Below, piece by piece: positions 8,890 through 19,524 of a stretch of DNA of 64,000 nucleotides. Origin of the DNA: Apoderus coryli (lineage: Eukaryota > Arthropoda > Insecta > Coleoptera > Attelabidae); NCBI GenBank assembly GCA_911728435.2, contig OU452199.1:41427253-41491252 (forward strand). The letters are read 5' to 3'. How positions within the stretch are numbered: the first letter of the stretch is position 1; every line of letters starts with the position of its first letter. The translations under genes were made by a program, and so were the position numbers. The notes under the pieces were generated by a model that ran no database searches, was not told the origin of the DNA, and saw only the letters and a program-made list of their open reading frames with translations.

Positions 8890-11560
8890 TATTGTCCCAG
8901 GAAACATTTATGAATTTGCTATTGACAGGAGGTCGGCGGCTCTCGACGGTATTCAGAATTTATTGAATTGTGTTCAGTATAATGATGTTTTGAATGAGAT
9001 GGGTAGAGTGCTGGACTTGGTTATATCCAATGTTAAATGTAAAGTGGAGAAAGATGAATCGCCATTGGTTTATGAGGACAGATTGTACCATCCTGCGCTG
9101 CGTGTGGAATTGTTAAGTTTAAATTTTAAAGAAAAAACCTTCCAAACTAATTTATCTAGGAATTTTTACAATTTTCGACGGGCAAATTTCTTTGAATTGT
9201 ATGAGGCACTTTTCAATTTTGATTGGACATTTTAAAATGATTTTGATGACGTTGACAGTGCTCTTGAATCATTTTATTCTAAACTGTATAGTGTTTTTGA
9301 CTTATTTGTACCTTGGCATAAGACATTTAGTCATCGATATCCTTCATGGTATACGTTGACATTATAAACTGTATCAAGAGAAAAGCTAAATGTCACAAAA
9401 CTTTTAAGTCTACTGGATCCCAATATTATCATGAGGAGTTTAGGCGTTTGCGTGCTCACTCCAAACGGTTGATTTCCGAGGCTTACTCTAATTATGTAAG
9501 AGCTGCGGAGAACAGTATTACGAGAGATCCTAAAATGTTCTGGTCTTTTGTCAAATCGAAAAGGGGTTTGAGTAACATACCGGGCCTCATGACTTAGCGA
9601 TAGCGCGATCAACAATCTATAGTCAATGCGTTTGCTGAATATTTTCATAGTGTATTTGTTCCAGCTAGTGGCACTCCAGCTACTGGTATTTTAAATATAT
9701 TGTCAGAGATTGATTGTGACATTGATTTCAGAAATATTACAGAGTCTGAGATAATTTTGGCATCAAAGAGACTGAAAAATAAATTAACAACTGGCCCGGA
9801 TTGCGTTCCGTCTTTTTTAGTTAAAGATTGTATTTCTGTTTTTAGTGGTCCAATGTGTAGTATTTTTAATCTAATGTCCAAAACAGGACGTTTTCCAGCA
9901 TTGTGGAAATTATCTCGTGTATGTCCTATATTCAAGGCGGACGACCGTTCATCTGTAAATAATTATAGGCCGATATCAATTTTATCAAATTTTTCCAAGC
10001 TCTTTGAAGTTGTTTTATATAATAGAATATATCCTCTCGTTAGAAATGAGCTTGATGATTTTCAGCATGGTTTCCTTTCCCATAGATCAACAACAACAAA
10101 TCTGGCGGTCTTTTCGCAATATATTTCTAACGTTTTGAACGAGCGTGGGCAGGTGGACGTGATCTATACCGATTTTGCGAAGGCTTTTGATAGAATTGAT
10201 CACTCTATATTACTTTGTAAGCTAGCAAGATTCGGTTTTAGAACTTCAGCAGTTTCTCTTATTCAATCGTATTTATCGCAGAGACAGCAGTATGTTTCAA
10301 TCAGTGGGTATGATTCTTCGTGCTATTTAGCAAGCTCTGGGGTACCGCAAGGTTCAAATTTAGGCCCCCTATTGTTCATATTGTTCATAGATGACCTCGG
10401 GAGGGAATTGGCTTGCCGGAAGTTGTGTTTTGCTGATGATCTCAAGATATTCTCACAAATAGGAACTGTGGATGATTGCTTGCAGCTTCAGCATTCCATT
10501 AACATAATTAAAGAATGGCGTCAGAGCAACAAATTGTGTTTAAATGCTGGAAAATGTAAAGTTGTGACGTACACGCGGAAGCAATCTTTCCTCAGTTTTC
10601 AGTACAGTATAGTTTTGCTAGCTCTTGAATCTATAAAGGATTTGGGAGTGCTGTTTGACAGAGAATTTTCGTTTTCGGAACATATTACAGTTATGGTTGG
10701 AGATGCTTTGAGGATGTACGGTTTTATTACGAGAAGTTGTAGATCTTTTACAGATGTGAATGCCATAAAGTCTGTTTATTTCGCATATGTCTGTTCCAAG
10801 CTGGAATACTGCTCTGTTATATGGTACCCTTATTATACTTGCTATAAAGTTCGCATTGAGAGAATTCAGAGGAAATTTCTAAAGTACCTTTCCTTTAAAA
10901 TTGATGGAGTTTATCCAGAACAGGGTGTACTTTATAGTGAATTAACAACACGATTTGATTTTCTCAGCTTGGATCTGCGTAGAAGGATATGTTCCGTGTG
11001 TTTTCTTTATCGGCTGTTGCATGGTAAAATAGCTTGTTCAGAGCTCTTGGCTGAAATAAATTTTTCGATTCCTAGAATAAATTCAAGATATAATTTTCTG
11101 TTTTATAATGTGAGAGCGAGGACTAACATATACGAAAAGTCACCCATATATACAATGTGCGATAATTTTAACTCTGTTGCTGACTGCTGTGATATTTATT
11201 CCGAATCACTGACATTAGTTAGAAGGTCAGTCACATTAATGTTGAGTCAGTCATCTTACTGATTATTTTCGAACCTTAGCACTAATTTATTTTTCTCAAT
11301 GTATGTAAAACATCGTTTTTGATTGTCTACATTAACATTACTTGTCATTTATAGTAAGATTTAGTAGGTTAAGATGTTGTTAATGTATATTTTTTAAGAA
11401 TGATATATTTCTTTTTTCTTATGAGTATTGGATGATTCTTATTAAGTATCGTGGTGTCTGGTAGTGTTTATAGTAATAATCATATTTTTTAAATGTGCTC
11501 TGTTAATGGTATGTAATACTGTTGGGCAATAAAGCAATTATTATTATTATTATTATTATA
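8890..11560 (+). mobile_element. Non-LTR retrotransposon (jockey/CR1-like group), 5'-truncated, ~2.67 kb
   Basis: Begins abruptly inside the endonuclease and ends with a 3' UTR carrying AATAAA at 11528-11533 followed by an (ATT)n tail to about 11560. An abrupt 5' end, a simple-repeat 3' tail and no LTRs are the signature of target-primed reverse transcription with 5' truncation. I did not find a clear target-site duplication. A related, inverted element lies at 40150-44755. Confidence 0.85.
8931..11262 (+). pseudogene. ORF2 (endonuclease C-terminus + reverse transcriptase), nearly intact RT
   Basis: The first piece (to 9235) encodes the endonuclease end with GRVLDLVISNVKCKV and a modified ...YHPALRV block in place of DHxxL. 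The following linker is shared with the 40.6-41.3 kb element. From 9346 one frame runs to 11262 apart from two close stops at 9595-9603. In the open part from 9700 (520 residues), RT motifs are NYRPISIL (88-95), YTDFAKAFDRIDH (156-168), GVPQGSNLGPLLF (214-226) and the catalytic FADD box (244-247), followed by a thumb and a Cys-rich C-terminus. The enzyme would copy its own RNA at a nicked target. The frameshift and two stops make this copy non-functional unless read through. Confidence 0.88.
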
Positions 11561-11958
11561 AAACAAGAAATTGAAAATCTCTTAGCAATAGAAGAAAGAA
11601 ATAGCCAAGCAAGACAAGATTCCTGCGACCTGCAACAGTAGATACTGCACATCGTGCACCCCAACCTGTAATGTGTGTTGCAATCGCTAACAAGGACTAA
11701 GGGGGTAATTCGCTACAGCCACATTATTAATTAGACAACAAGATAATAGATACATGACGACAATGGGGGTTGTATAATAACATGATGTTGAAGTAATTGT
11801 ACAGCTGTGGCCACGTGCGTTATACACGTCCACGTCTACCTACGTTATATTATTAGTTTGTGTCGTGCTATTGTTACTAAATTCGCAATAACAGTGGGAA
11901 TTACAGGGTTATAATCAACATTGTTTGATTGATACTTAATTATAATAATAAGGCTATA
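11561..11958. other. No gene seen
   Basis: Spacer of moderate GC without recognised TE or gene motifs. It contains direct cytosine-rich words (CACGTCCACGTCTACCTACG) but no reading frame of note. Confidence 0.45.
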
Positions 11959-11960
11959 TA

Positions 11961-14012
11961 CAGGGTGTCCCCTCTCAATTGGAAAAAACTTCTGGGGCAT
12001 ATGGAGGAACCATAGACAAGCAGTTTGAGATAAGAGACTGATGTCACGAATAAAAATGACAAAAAAATGTACGCTACTGACTTTTTTTGAAAATTTTATA
12101 TTTTTTTAGAAAGCTCAGTTAAAAATACAACTTTTTTGTCACTTGAAATTTTTTCGTATCTCTGTCCGTTTTCGAGAATTTTTTTTTATTAAAAACTTTA
12201 TTAAAAGGTTCATTATTATTAGAAAGAAAAACAAGGAGGCTTTTTTACAAATAATTTATTATTAATAGTGAAAATCTAAAACAAAACAATGTTGTCATGG
12301 TAACACATAAACATGTCAAACTTTAGTAAAAGTGTCAGTTTATAAGTACTTAATTATCTTCAAACGGTACACTAATTGCAAAAATGAATCGTTTTGAATT
12401 AGCAGTGCTTGCAGATATGCATCTCTTGTATGGGGAAGCGCGCGGTAATTCTTTGTTAGCACAACGGTTGTAAGGGCAGCGGCATCGTGAATTGCCAAAC
12501 CATAAGATTTTTGTCAAAATTAATCAAAATCTACGGGAGACCGGCTCATTCGTGGTAAGTATTGCAGAAATGGCAACTTTCTGTGTTTTTTCCTTGCGCG
12601 TTTCTGTTTTAAAGCCAATCTAAGAGGCTTTGTTATCTTTGCATTCGAGAATTTGCAAGACAGTGTCCGATCAGAGATGCCGTTGAGGATGAAGTCATGG
12701 CACGCATTCAGAATGAGCCCAACACTAGCACTCGTCAGATTGCGTCGCGACTTGATTGCAGCAAAAATACTGTCCATCGAGTATTGAAAATCCACGATCT
12801 GCATCCATTTAAACTTCAAAAGGTGCAGCATCTACTGCCTGGCGACGCTCGAGTTCTGCGAGTGGTTGCTCGGTCAAGCGGATGAAAACGCTGATTTTTT
12901 AAGTATATAATCTTCACGAGCGATGAAAAAGGATTTTCGCGCGAGGGGACATTCAATCCTCGTAATAACCACGAGTGGAGCGAACAAAATCCCCATACTA
13001 CGCACATCAGAGGATATCAGCAGAAGTTTGGTGTTAATGTTTGGGCAGGTTTTCTGGGCGACCATTTGATTGGGCCGTACGTTCTGCCTGATCACCTCAA
13101 CGGCCTATCTAGTGTTTTTGCGAGATATTCTGCACGAGCTGCTGGAAGATGTACCCCTCCAGTTGCGTAGAGAGGCCTGGTTCCAACACGATGGTTGTCC
13201 AGCGCATTTGGCGCCCACCGTGAGAGGTTACCTCGACCAAACCTACAACAACAGATGGATTGGTAGAGGTGGTCGCGTCCCTTGGCCAGCAAGGTCGTCG
13301 AACTTGGCCCCCCTGGAATTTTTTTTTGGGGCGAAATGGAACGGTTGATCTATGCAACTCCTGTGCCGACAATGGAGGACCTAGTTGCTAGAGTTGTAGT
13401 GGCAGCGGAAGTTATTGCGAACGATCCAGGCGTGTTTGCTCGGGTGCGCGTATCCTGGCTCGACAGATGGAGAAAATGCATCGAAATGCAACACTTTGAG
13501 CATTTGCTCCACTATTAATAATAAATAATAAAATTTGTAAAAAAGCCTCCTTGTTTTTCTTTCTAATAATAATGAACCTTTTAATAAAGTTTTTAATAAA
13601 AAAATTTTCTCGAAAACGAAGAGAGATACGAAAAAATATCAAGTGACAAAAAAGTTGTATTTTCAACTGAGCTTTCTAAAAAAATATAAAATTTTCAAAA
13701 AAAGTCAGTAGCGTACATTTTTTGTCATTTTTATTCGTGACACTGTCCCCCGGGGCGCCACTGGAAGTCATAATTAACATTTAATTAGTGCTAACTGAGC
13801 GTCTTATCAAGCTTACATCACCAGCGAATTTCAAGAAAATCGGTTAACGTGTCTTTGAGATATTGGTAAAAAAAGGTTTTTTGAAAAAAACTTTGACACC
13901 CTGTATTTTGAAAACCATGCACTTCCGGACATCAGTCTCTTATCTCAAACTGCTTGTCTATGGTTCCTCAATATGCCCCAGAAGTTTTTTTCCAATTGAG
14001 AGGGGACACACT
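11961..14012 (+). mobile_element. Decayed mariner-superfamily transposon with ~300-bp inverted repeats
   Basis: TA-flanked ends: left CAGGGTGTCCCCTCTCAATT at 11961, right end the complement closing at 14012. The inverted arms run inward for about 300 bases to a shared AAGCCTCCTTGTTTTTCTTT segment. The right arm carries about 185 extra bases (near 13746-13930) that contain another GACACCCTGTATTTTG end, so either a small element inserted there or the left arm suffered a deletion. The transposase lies between the arms on the plus strand. Confidence 0.85.
12384..13518 (+). pseudogene. Mariner-superfamily transposase, multiply frameshifted
   Basis: ATG at 12384 gives MNRFELAVLADMHLLYGEA and a stop soon after. 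Later blocks in changing frames are ARIQNEPNTSTRQIASRLDC (second helix-turn-helix), HPFKLQKVQHLLPGD, FTSDEKGFS (first Asp), FGVNVWAGFLGDHLIGPYVL, WFQHDGCPAHLAP (second Asp), then ARSSNLAPLEFFFG, and a C-terminus ending CIEMQHFEHLLHY at 13515. The spacing from the second Asp to the third acidic residue is 41, as in the intact element at 56.1-58.2 kb, but that residue is Glu in a degraded block. A GTAAGT...intron-like insertion near 12555 splits the HTH region. Confidence 0.85.
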
Positions 14013-14184
14013 GTATACAGATAAAATTCGGCTGTGCTGTAGCAACAGGATTTCCAGAAGGGTTTCGATCGTATTGATCGCTATGCCTAAGTTGGAGAAT
14101 GTTGATTCATCTGATGGGCTCGTTGCATTGTTCAAATCGTATTTTTGTAATCGATCTCAATTCGTCTCATGCACTAAAAAAATA

Positions 14185-14310
14185 ATTGTTTGGATTAAAA
14201 ATAAATCGACAAAGAAAGGGAGTTTAGCCAAACAAATATTTCATCGGTATACGACAAACAACCCATGTACTTAAGAAATTATTTGAAATACCCAACTAGT
14301 ATTCGTTTTT
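14185..14310 (+). repeat. Fragment of the 18.1-19.5 kb foldback family
   Basis: Contains GACAAACAACCCATGTACTT and TTATTTGAAATACCCAA, which also occur at about 18114-18165. It lies directly right of the decayed mariner. No termini are preserved. Confidence 0.6.
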
Positions 14311-14327
14311 CGTTTGATATAAATATA

Positions 14328-14692
14328 CCGGGTGGTCCATTTATCTTGAGACAACTTTTGTTCAATAATTATTCTCTATATGTTTAGTTTAATTGTTTAT
14401 GTTATTAATTTTTAATTGTAAAAAAATATAGTTATCCAATGTTATTATAAAAAAAAAAATAAAGTTGTCAAGTTGACTTTCTATAAAAAAAGTTATAAAA
14501 TTATTCAAGAAAATTAATTGAAAGCTCGATTGAAAATCAATAGTAATAAAACGGTCATTCGAGCCAGAATTTGTAAATAATCTTATTACAGCAGGTAAAT
14601 CTGAATAAGTTACAACTTTTATTTTTATATTTTCCGAAAAATGTGCCGTTTTAAGATATAAGGCTGTCTCAAGATAAATGTGGACCACCCGG
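14328..14692. mobile_element. MITE, 365 bp, ends CGGGTGGTCCA
   Basis: TA-flanked. Left end CGGGTGGTCCATTTATCTTG, right end the complement of CGGGTGGTCCACATTTATCT, both followed by an inverted TTGAGACA. The interior is AT-rich and non-coding. Complete and symmetrical, so a good non-autonomous mariner-type element. Confidence 0.85.
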
Positions 14693-15464
14693 TATATGTG
14701 ACGTGCATAAACTTACCGGCACTATATGATGAAGACAGCATTGGATATCGATTGATTGCCTGACTGTAATGTTTGTAGTGAACAGTGATGTTGTGTTTTT
14801 TGTATTGTTTTATGTTCACGAATGTAAGACTTATGTCATTAACATAATAAAGAAATTTGCGTTGATTTGTATGGAGAGGTATTCGTGGCTCAAGAGCACC
14901 AGTTTATTTTTGTTGAATACAATGTAGGTACCTCGCAAACATTTTATTTGAGTACTTGACAGCACCAGAAACGCCTTTTAGATCTCCGTAGTGGCAATTG
15001 TTATCAATGCCTTTTATATTTACAATCTAGAGGTATTATTTAGTTATTTCATTTTTAAAATAGCTGATGTACCTATATTCGAAAAAAAATAGAACTGGTA
15101 GATACCATAATATACCTGCGCCTACTGTAATACAGATCTAATCACAGTTGTTTTTGTTAGTCAGCCTATCTACTTTGATCGGAAGGGATCGTTTTGCCTA
15201 TATTTACTTATCTCACATCTAGGTCTTTGTAAAAGTCCCGCGGCTGTCTCCTATATTGCCAATATTATGTGAAAACGTTGCTACCAATTTTATTTGTGCT
15301 TTTACTATTCATTATATATTACAATAAGGACTCTTATTACATATTTCAAAACTATAAGAATGTTTTTTTGAAAAAGTAGTTCATAAGTAAAGTTATTATT
15401 TTAGTAATGAAAAATAAAAGTCCAATCTGTACGAAATAACTTTAATAGAAAAATCGTCCATCGG
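14693..15464. other. No gene; diverged repeat shared with 20.1 kb
   Basis: The segment 14871-14930 (TATGGAGAGGTATTCGTGGC... then CAGTTTATTTTTGTTGAA) resembles 20116-20170 (TATGGAGAGCTCTTCGTGCC...), indicating an undefined dispersed repeat. Otherwise AT-rich with no coding signal. Confidence 0.5.
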
Positions 15465-15530
15465 CTACTAATAGTCATACATGTTTCGAGACTATACACC
15501 AGTGTCATCATCAGTGCGGTGAACAATATT
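15465..15530 (-). repeat. Hammerhead-like motif (Penelope/retrozyme type)
   Basis: On the minus strand CTGATGATGACACTGG is followed after a short complementary stretch by CTCGAAACATG. CUGAUGA...GAAAC is the conserved core of hammerhead ribozymes, found in terminal repeats of Penelope-like elements and in retrozymes. Stem II is imperfect (GACAC with GTGT...GTC) and a clear cleavage triplet was not established, so self-cleavage is only a possibility. Confidence 0.45.
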
Positions 15531-15616
15531 CAATTGCTTTAGAAACGAAGTATATCAAAGTACTATTTCAAAAAACTTGGATATTGCAAAAATGCGAAAA
15601 TTTCAGGACGTTCTGG

Positions 15617-15642
15617 GACACCCTGTATTATACAGGGTGTCC
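15617..15642. repeat. Two transposon termini head to head
   Basis: GGACACCCTGTAT abuts TATACAGGGTGTCC, making a near-perfect palindrome. This is the right terminus of one element (sequence to its left) and the left terminus of the mariner at 15633, inserted at the TA left by the first. Confidence 0.75.
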
Positions 15643-17227
15643 GGAAAAGGGAGGTCAATCCGTTAACCACAGATTCCTTGAGCAAAAATAATATGAGTTT
15701 TAAGATGTCATTTTTCATTTTAGCCCTCCATGTTCGATATACAGGGCGTCAAAGTTGAAAATCTAAAACCAATATTTTTAAATAATTCTAGTATTTATTG
15801 AGATATTGGATTGACATTTAGTGTGTTGCTTCAGCATAAAGAGCTACTTCTTTCCAAAAAACAACACAAAAAACAATTTCTTAATAGCCAAAATACGGGA
15901 TGTTCAGTACCCATTGACCCCCAAGTTTTTATTACGTACGCCAATGACTTTTAAACTAAGTTTTTATAGGTTACTATGTCTTTTTGATTATTTTTTAACT
16001 CTTATAAAATTTCAATCAAATCATTTGTTTTTGAGATATTTTGAAAAGTATTGACCCTTGTTGTCTACGCGGCTCACGGTATTTTCACTACTAAATCAAG
16101 CATATTTAACTCAAATTACCATTACCCTACATCAAATGAAGTATAGTTTTCAAAAAGGTAATACAACTAAACACTACGAACACGAAATTGTTCATTATTT
16201 TTAACTTAATTTAAAGCATCATAGTCAAATATTAATTATTTTAAAAACTTGAAAAAGTAACTAAATAAACATTAGAAAAACTACCAGTCTAAAGAAATTA
16301 CTCGATATCACCCCATTTTTTTCAATGCATATCCGAGCACTTTTTAGTAAAGAAAATCTTAAGTCTTTGAAAAAATATGAGGCTTCAACCTAAAGTCGTC
16401 CCCAGCTTGTAAGATTCTCTCTATTAAATGATTTTAACTCAAAATCGGAACCTTATAAACAAAATCTTTCATACAACATCAGACTGAATAGTCCAACGGA
16501 GTAAGATCTGGGGATCGGGGTGGCCATTTAACAGGAGCATCGTTGGGGAAAGTTTCCATGTAAGTATCTCCTTACATTCCTAGCAAAATGTGCTGGTGCA
16601 CCATCAAGTTGAAACCAAATGTTTTGTCTGATTAAGAGAGGCAAATCGTTAAGTACAAATGCTAAAAATGAATCACCAGTCAAATTTCCTGGTAAAAATA
16701 CAGGACCCAAAAACAAATTATCCACGACACCAATCCACACGTTGACTTTAAAGTTTAAACTTGATGATGTGTCTCTATACTACGGCATGCGGATTTTCCT
16801 CTACCCAGATATGTGTATTATGAATATTTGTGACCCGGTTTTGCATAATCCACCTACATAGTCTAGATCTCAACTCAAAGTCTTGAGGCAGGAGAGATTG
16901 TACTTCTTGAATGTGGTAGGGGTAAAGCTGCTGTCTTTTTAAAATCTCACTGTACTTCAGATTTCCCAATGTTTTCAACCTGTCGGACAAAAACTCTGGT
17001 GCTAATTTTTGGTGTCTCCGCGATGCTTGTTTAAATACTCTCCTCTTTTTCGGGTTGAATTATACGGGGTCGACTGCAGTTCCCTCTACGGTCATCCCTA
17101 AAATTTCCACTGCACCTTAGTCGCTTAACCAAATTTGAAAAATACCTTCGTTTTGTATGAATTCGATTAGGGAACTTTTCTGCGTACCACCTAGCGTTAG
17201 AGTTACATTTTCCTATTAAAATCATTT
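15633..17227 (-). mobile_element. Mariner-superfamily element, 5' side lost
   Basis: TA-flanked terminus CAGGGTGTCCGGAAAAGGGA at 15633, then a non-coding stretch that repeats inside itself (a second TACAGGGCGTCAAAG at about 15742), then a minus-strand transposase. The opposite terminus is missing because BEL/Pao sequence begins at about 17228. Confidence 0.75.
16470..17226 (-). pseudogene. Mariner-superfamily transposase, truncated and frameshifted
   Basis: Minus strand pieces in order: NARWYAEKFPNRIHTKRRYF (first HTH), LKRQQLYPYHIQEVQSLLPQ, the core with VVDNLFLGPVFLPGNLTGDS, then WFQLDGAPAHFARNVRRYL (second Asp). After a frame change at about 16545 comes RSPDLTPLDYSV, which supplies the third Asp at the DD41D-type spacing. 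The first catalytic block is eroded. The N-terminus is cut at about 17226 by the BEL/Pao fragment. Inactive. Confidence 0.8.
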
Positions 17228-17438
17228 TATCAAAACAAATGCGCCGATGGTAGCAGGAGCATCAGGCCTATTCCATTTGGACCTTTGCTGTAGAGTATGC
17301 AAGTACTCCTGATGCCAGCGGCGCCAAAAATCAGTATCTAATTTTTGCACAAGCTGCTAGCGCGACAAACGATTCACCTTGAGATGAGAAACATCAGGGT
17401 CAGGTACAGCAGTGAGTGGCTCCAAAGTAAGAAAATGT
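17228..17438 (-). pseudogene. BEL/Pao LTR-retrotransposon integrase C-terminal fragment (DUF5641-like)
   Basis: Minus strand frame with HFLTLEPLTAVPDPD, VSHLKVNRLSR, then after one stop QLVQKLDTDFWRRWHQEYL and HTLQQRSKWN, ending IGAFVLIK. The series PLTAVPDPD...RLSR(W)QLVQ...FWRRW..EYL..LQQRSKW is characteristic of the C-terminal domain of BEL/Pao polyproteins. The single stop sits where the family has Trp (TGG to TAG). Only this about 70-residue piece remains; no LTR, protease or RT is nearby. It directly abuts the mariner transposase. Confidence 0.85.
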
Positions 17439-18077
17439 CTTTACAAAAATCATGTTTTCTTTATTATAGTCCAGCCTGTACCTATTTAATTTTAGGTTAA
17501 TCACTATGTATAACAATTTAGCAGATATGGTTAGGCTTAGAAGGTATGCAATTATTTTAGTCTGTTTGTTTTGTTGTGTATTGTACGTATGAGGCGCCAG
17601 TAAATAACAAATCCGTATTATTATTTTGATCTACTCATAGTTTCTTCAATAAGGCACCAAAGTAGTCTGCACGAGTCCCTATTAAAATAGTTTAATCATC
17701 CGTAAAATAAGTATTTTTGCCCTAAAAACCATTAGTTCTGTTTATGAGCAATGTGCGGTGACTGCTTAGGCCGTCTATTCATACTGTCGTATTTTGTAAT
17801 CCCATCCAAATGGAAATCACAGTCTGTAATCTGTGCGTGAGATATTTTGAAAGCATTCAACGGTGTCGGCCGGGGAGACATGAAATGGAAATGGATTGTA
17901 AAGTCTGCATGGTTAGGTAGGTTTACCCAAAAGGAGATGTAGATTGTTTTCGCAAAATCTTTATTTGATGTTTTGTACCCAGGCTTGTGTTCTCTGAGAC
18001 AAGAAAAAAAAACGTTTTTTAACTGTAACACCGTGTATCTTTTTATTTTCAATGAAATTAAAATTGAATTTCTTATC
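17439..18077. other. No gene seen
   Basis: AT-rich sequence without recognised domain or repeat termini. Confidence 0.45.
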
Positions 18078-19524
18078 TACACTGAAAAAAAGATTTGTTT
18101 GGATCAAAACATATGACAAACAACCCATGTACTTGAGACAAATATATGGTTTATTTGAAATACCCAAGTAGTATTTATTTGATTTAAATAAATATTTATT
18201 TGACTTATTACTTGTACTTACTTGATAACAAGGCCCAAAAATGTAAAGATATATTTGTTTGCTTGAACTAACTAGAGTTATTTAGAAGAAAGATTCCATG
18301 TACTTGGCCCAAAGGTACTGCTAATTGGAATAAATAAATATTTGTTTATTCTGATTAAAAAAATTTTTATATTAAATATATAATTTGTTCTATCCAAACA
18401 AATAATGTGTTCCGGAAAATCTGATATTTTGCTTCCAATAAATACTTTGTTTGTTACAAATAAATATTTATTTCTTCAAACATGTTTTATTCTAGAAATT
18501 AATTTACAAATATTTTTGTTAATAAAACTAGGAACGGTTTGGATGAATTGTTCAAAAAAACACCTAGACATGTAATAATTTGGGGATTGTTTCATTTTGA
18601 ACACCCTGTAGATCTGATTTAAGATTTTTGTATGGACTTTTATAAAGAATGAACCTATTACCCAAACAATTTGGGCTACAACTAAATAATGTGCTCTTAA
18701 ATCAGATCTACAGTGTGTTCAAAAGGAAACAATCTCCAAAAATATTACGTGTGTATAGGTGTTTTTTGAACAATTGATCCACAACAGTTTCTGGTTTTAT
18801 TAATAATAATATTTGCAAATTAATATCTAGAAAAAGAATGTTTGAAGAAATAAATATTTCTTTGTAACAAACAAAGTATTTATTGGAAGCAAACTACCAG
18901 ATTTTGCCGGATCATATTATTTATTTGGATAGAACAAATCATATATTTAAAACAAAAAAATGTTTATTTATATAGGTAGTTGATTTCGCGTTTGACATAA
19001 ACGCCCGTGAATATGTTTCAAACAAATATTTGTTTGAACTGAATAAATATTTCATTGGGTGGCTTTCTTGTTGGTTCCTAAATATAAACAAGCCGCCATC
19101 TTTGTATTAAATACTGTTAAATAAAATCTCAATTTAAACATCATTTACACATTATCCACGTGTATATATTACCCTTATTTTAACACCTTCTACATTGGAC
19201 TAATACTAAACAAAAACGCGTGCGCTATGGAGTTGAATCCCCAACAGCCATGCGCGTCAGCTCATTTTATTATTATTTATTTGATTCAAATAACGGTGGA
19301 CTTGTTTCAAATAACCAGGAATTAACTTTAATCTGTTATTTAAATTAAATAAATATTTATTTCTGCTAAAGCACCCCAGGCCAAATAAATATTTTTTTAA
19401 AATCAAATAACTCTATTTATTCCGGACAAACACTGTTTATTCAAATAAATTTTGTTTGAGTTAAACAAATCAAAGCCAAATAATTATTTAGTAGAGTCCA
19501 TTTTTAGAATTTTTTTTCAGTGTA
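18078..19524. mobile_element. Foldback element, ~1.45 kb, TACACTGAAAAAAA ends
   Basis: Ends are TACACTGAAAAAAAGATTTG on the left and the complement TTTTTTTCAGTGTA on the right. Internally, about 18350-18640 and 18690-18975 form a long inverted repeat; for example AACACCCTGTAGATCTGATTT faces AAATCAGATCTACAGTGTGTT, centred near 18660. Much of the element is built from variants of AAATAAATATTTGTTTGAA, giving a quasi-periodic interior. No protein coding is visible. The transposase that moves it is unknown; a piece recurs at 14185-14310. Confidence 0.7.

Noticed and set aside
14389..14688. 99-codon frame
   Set aside because: Lies entirely within the non-coding MITE at 14328-14692.
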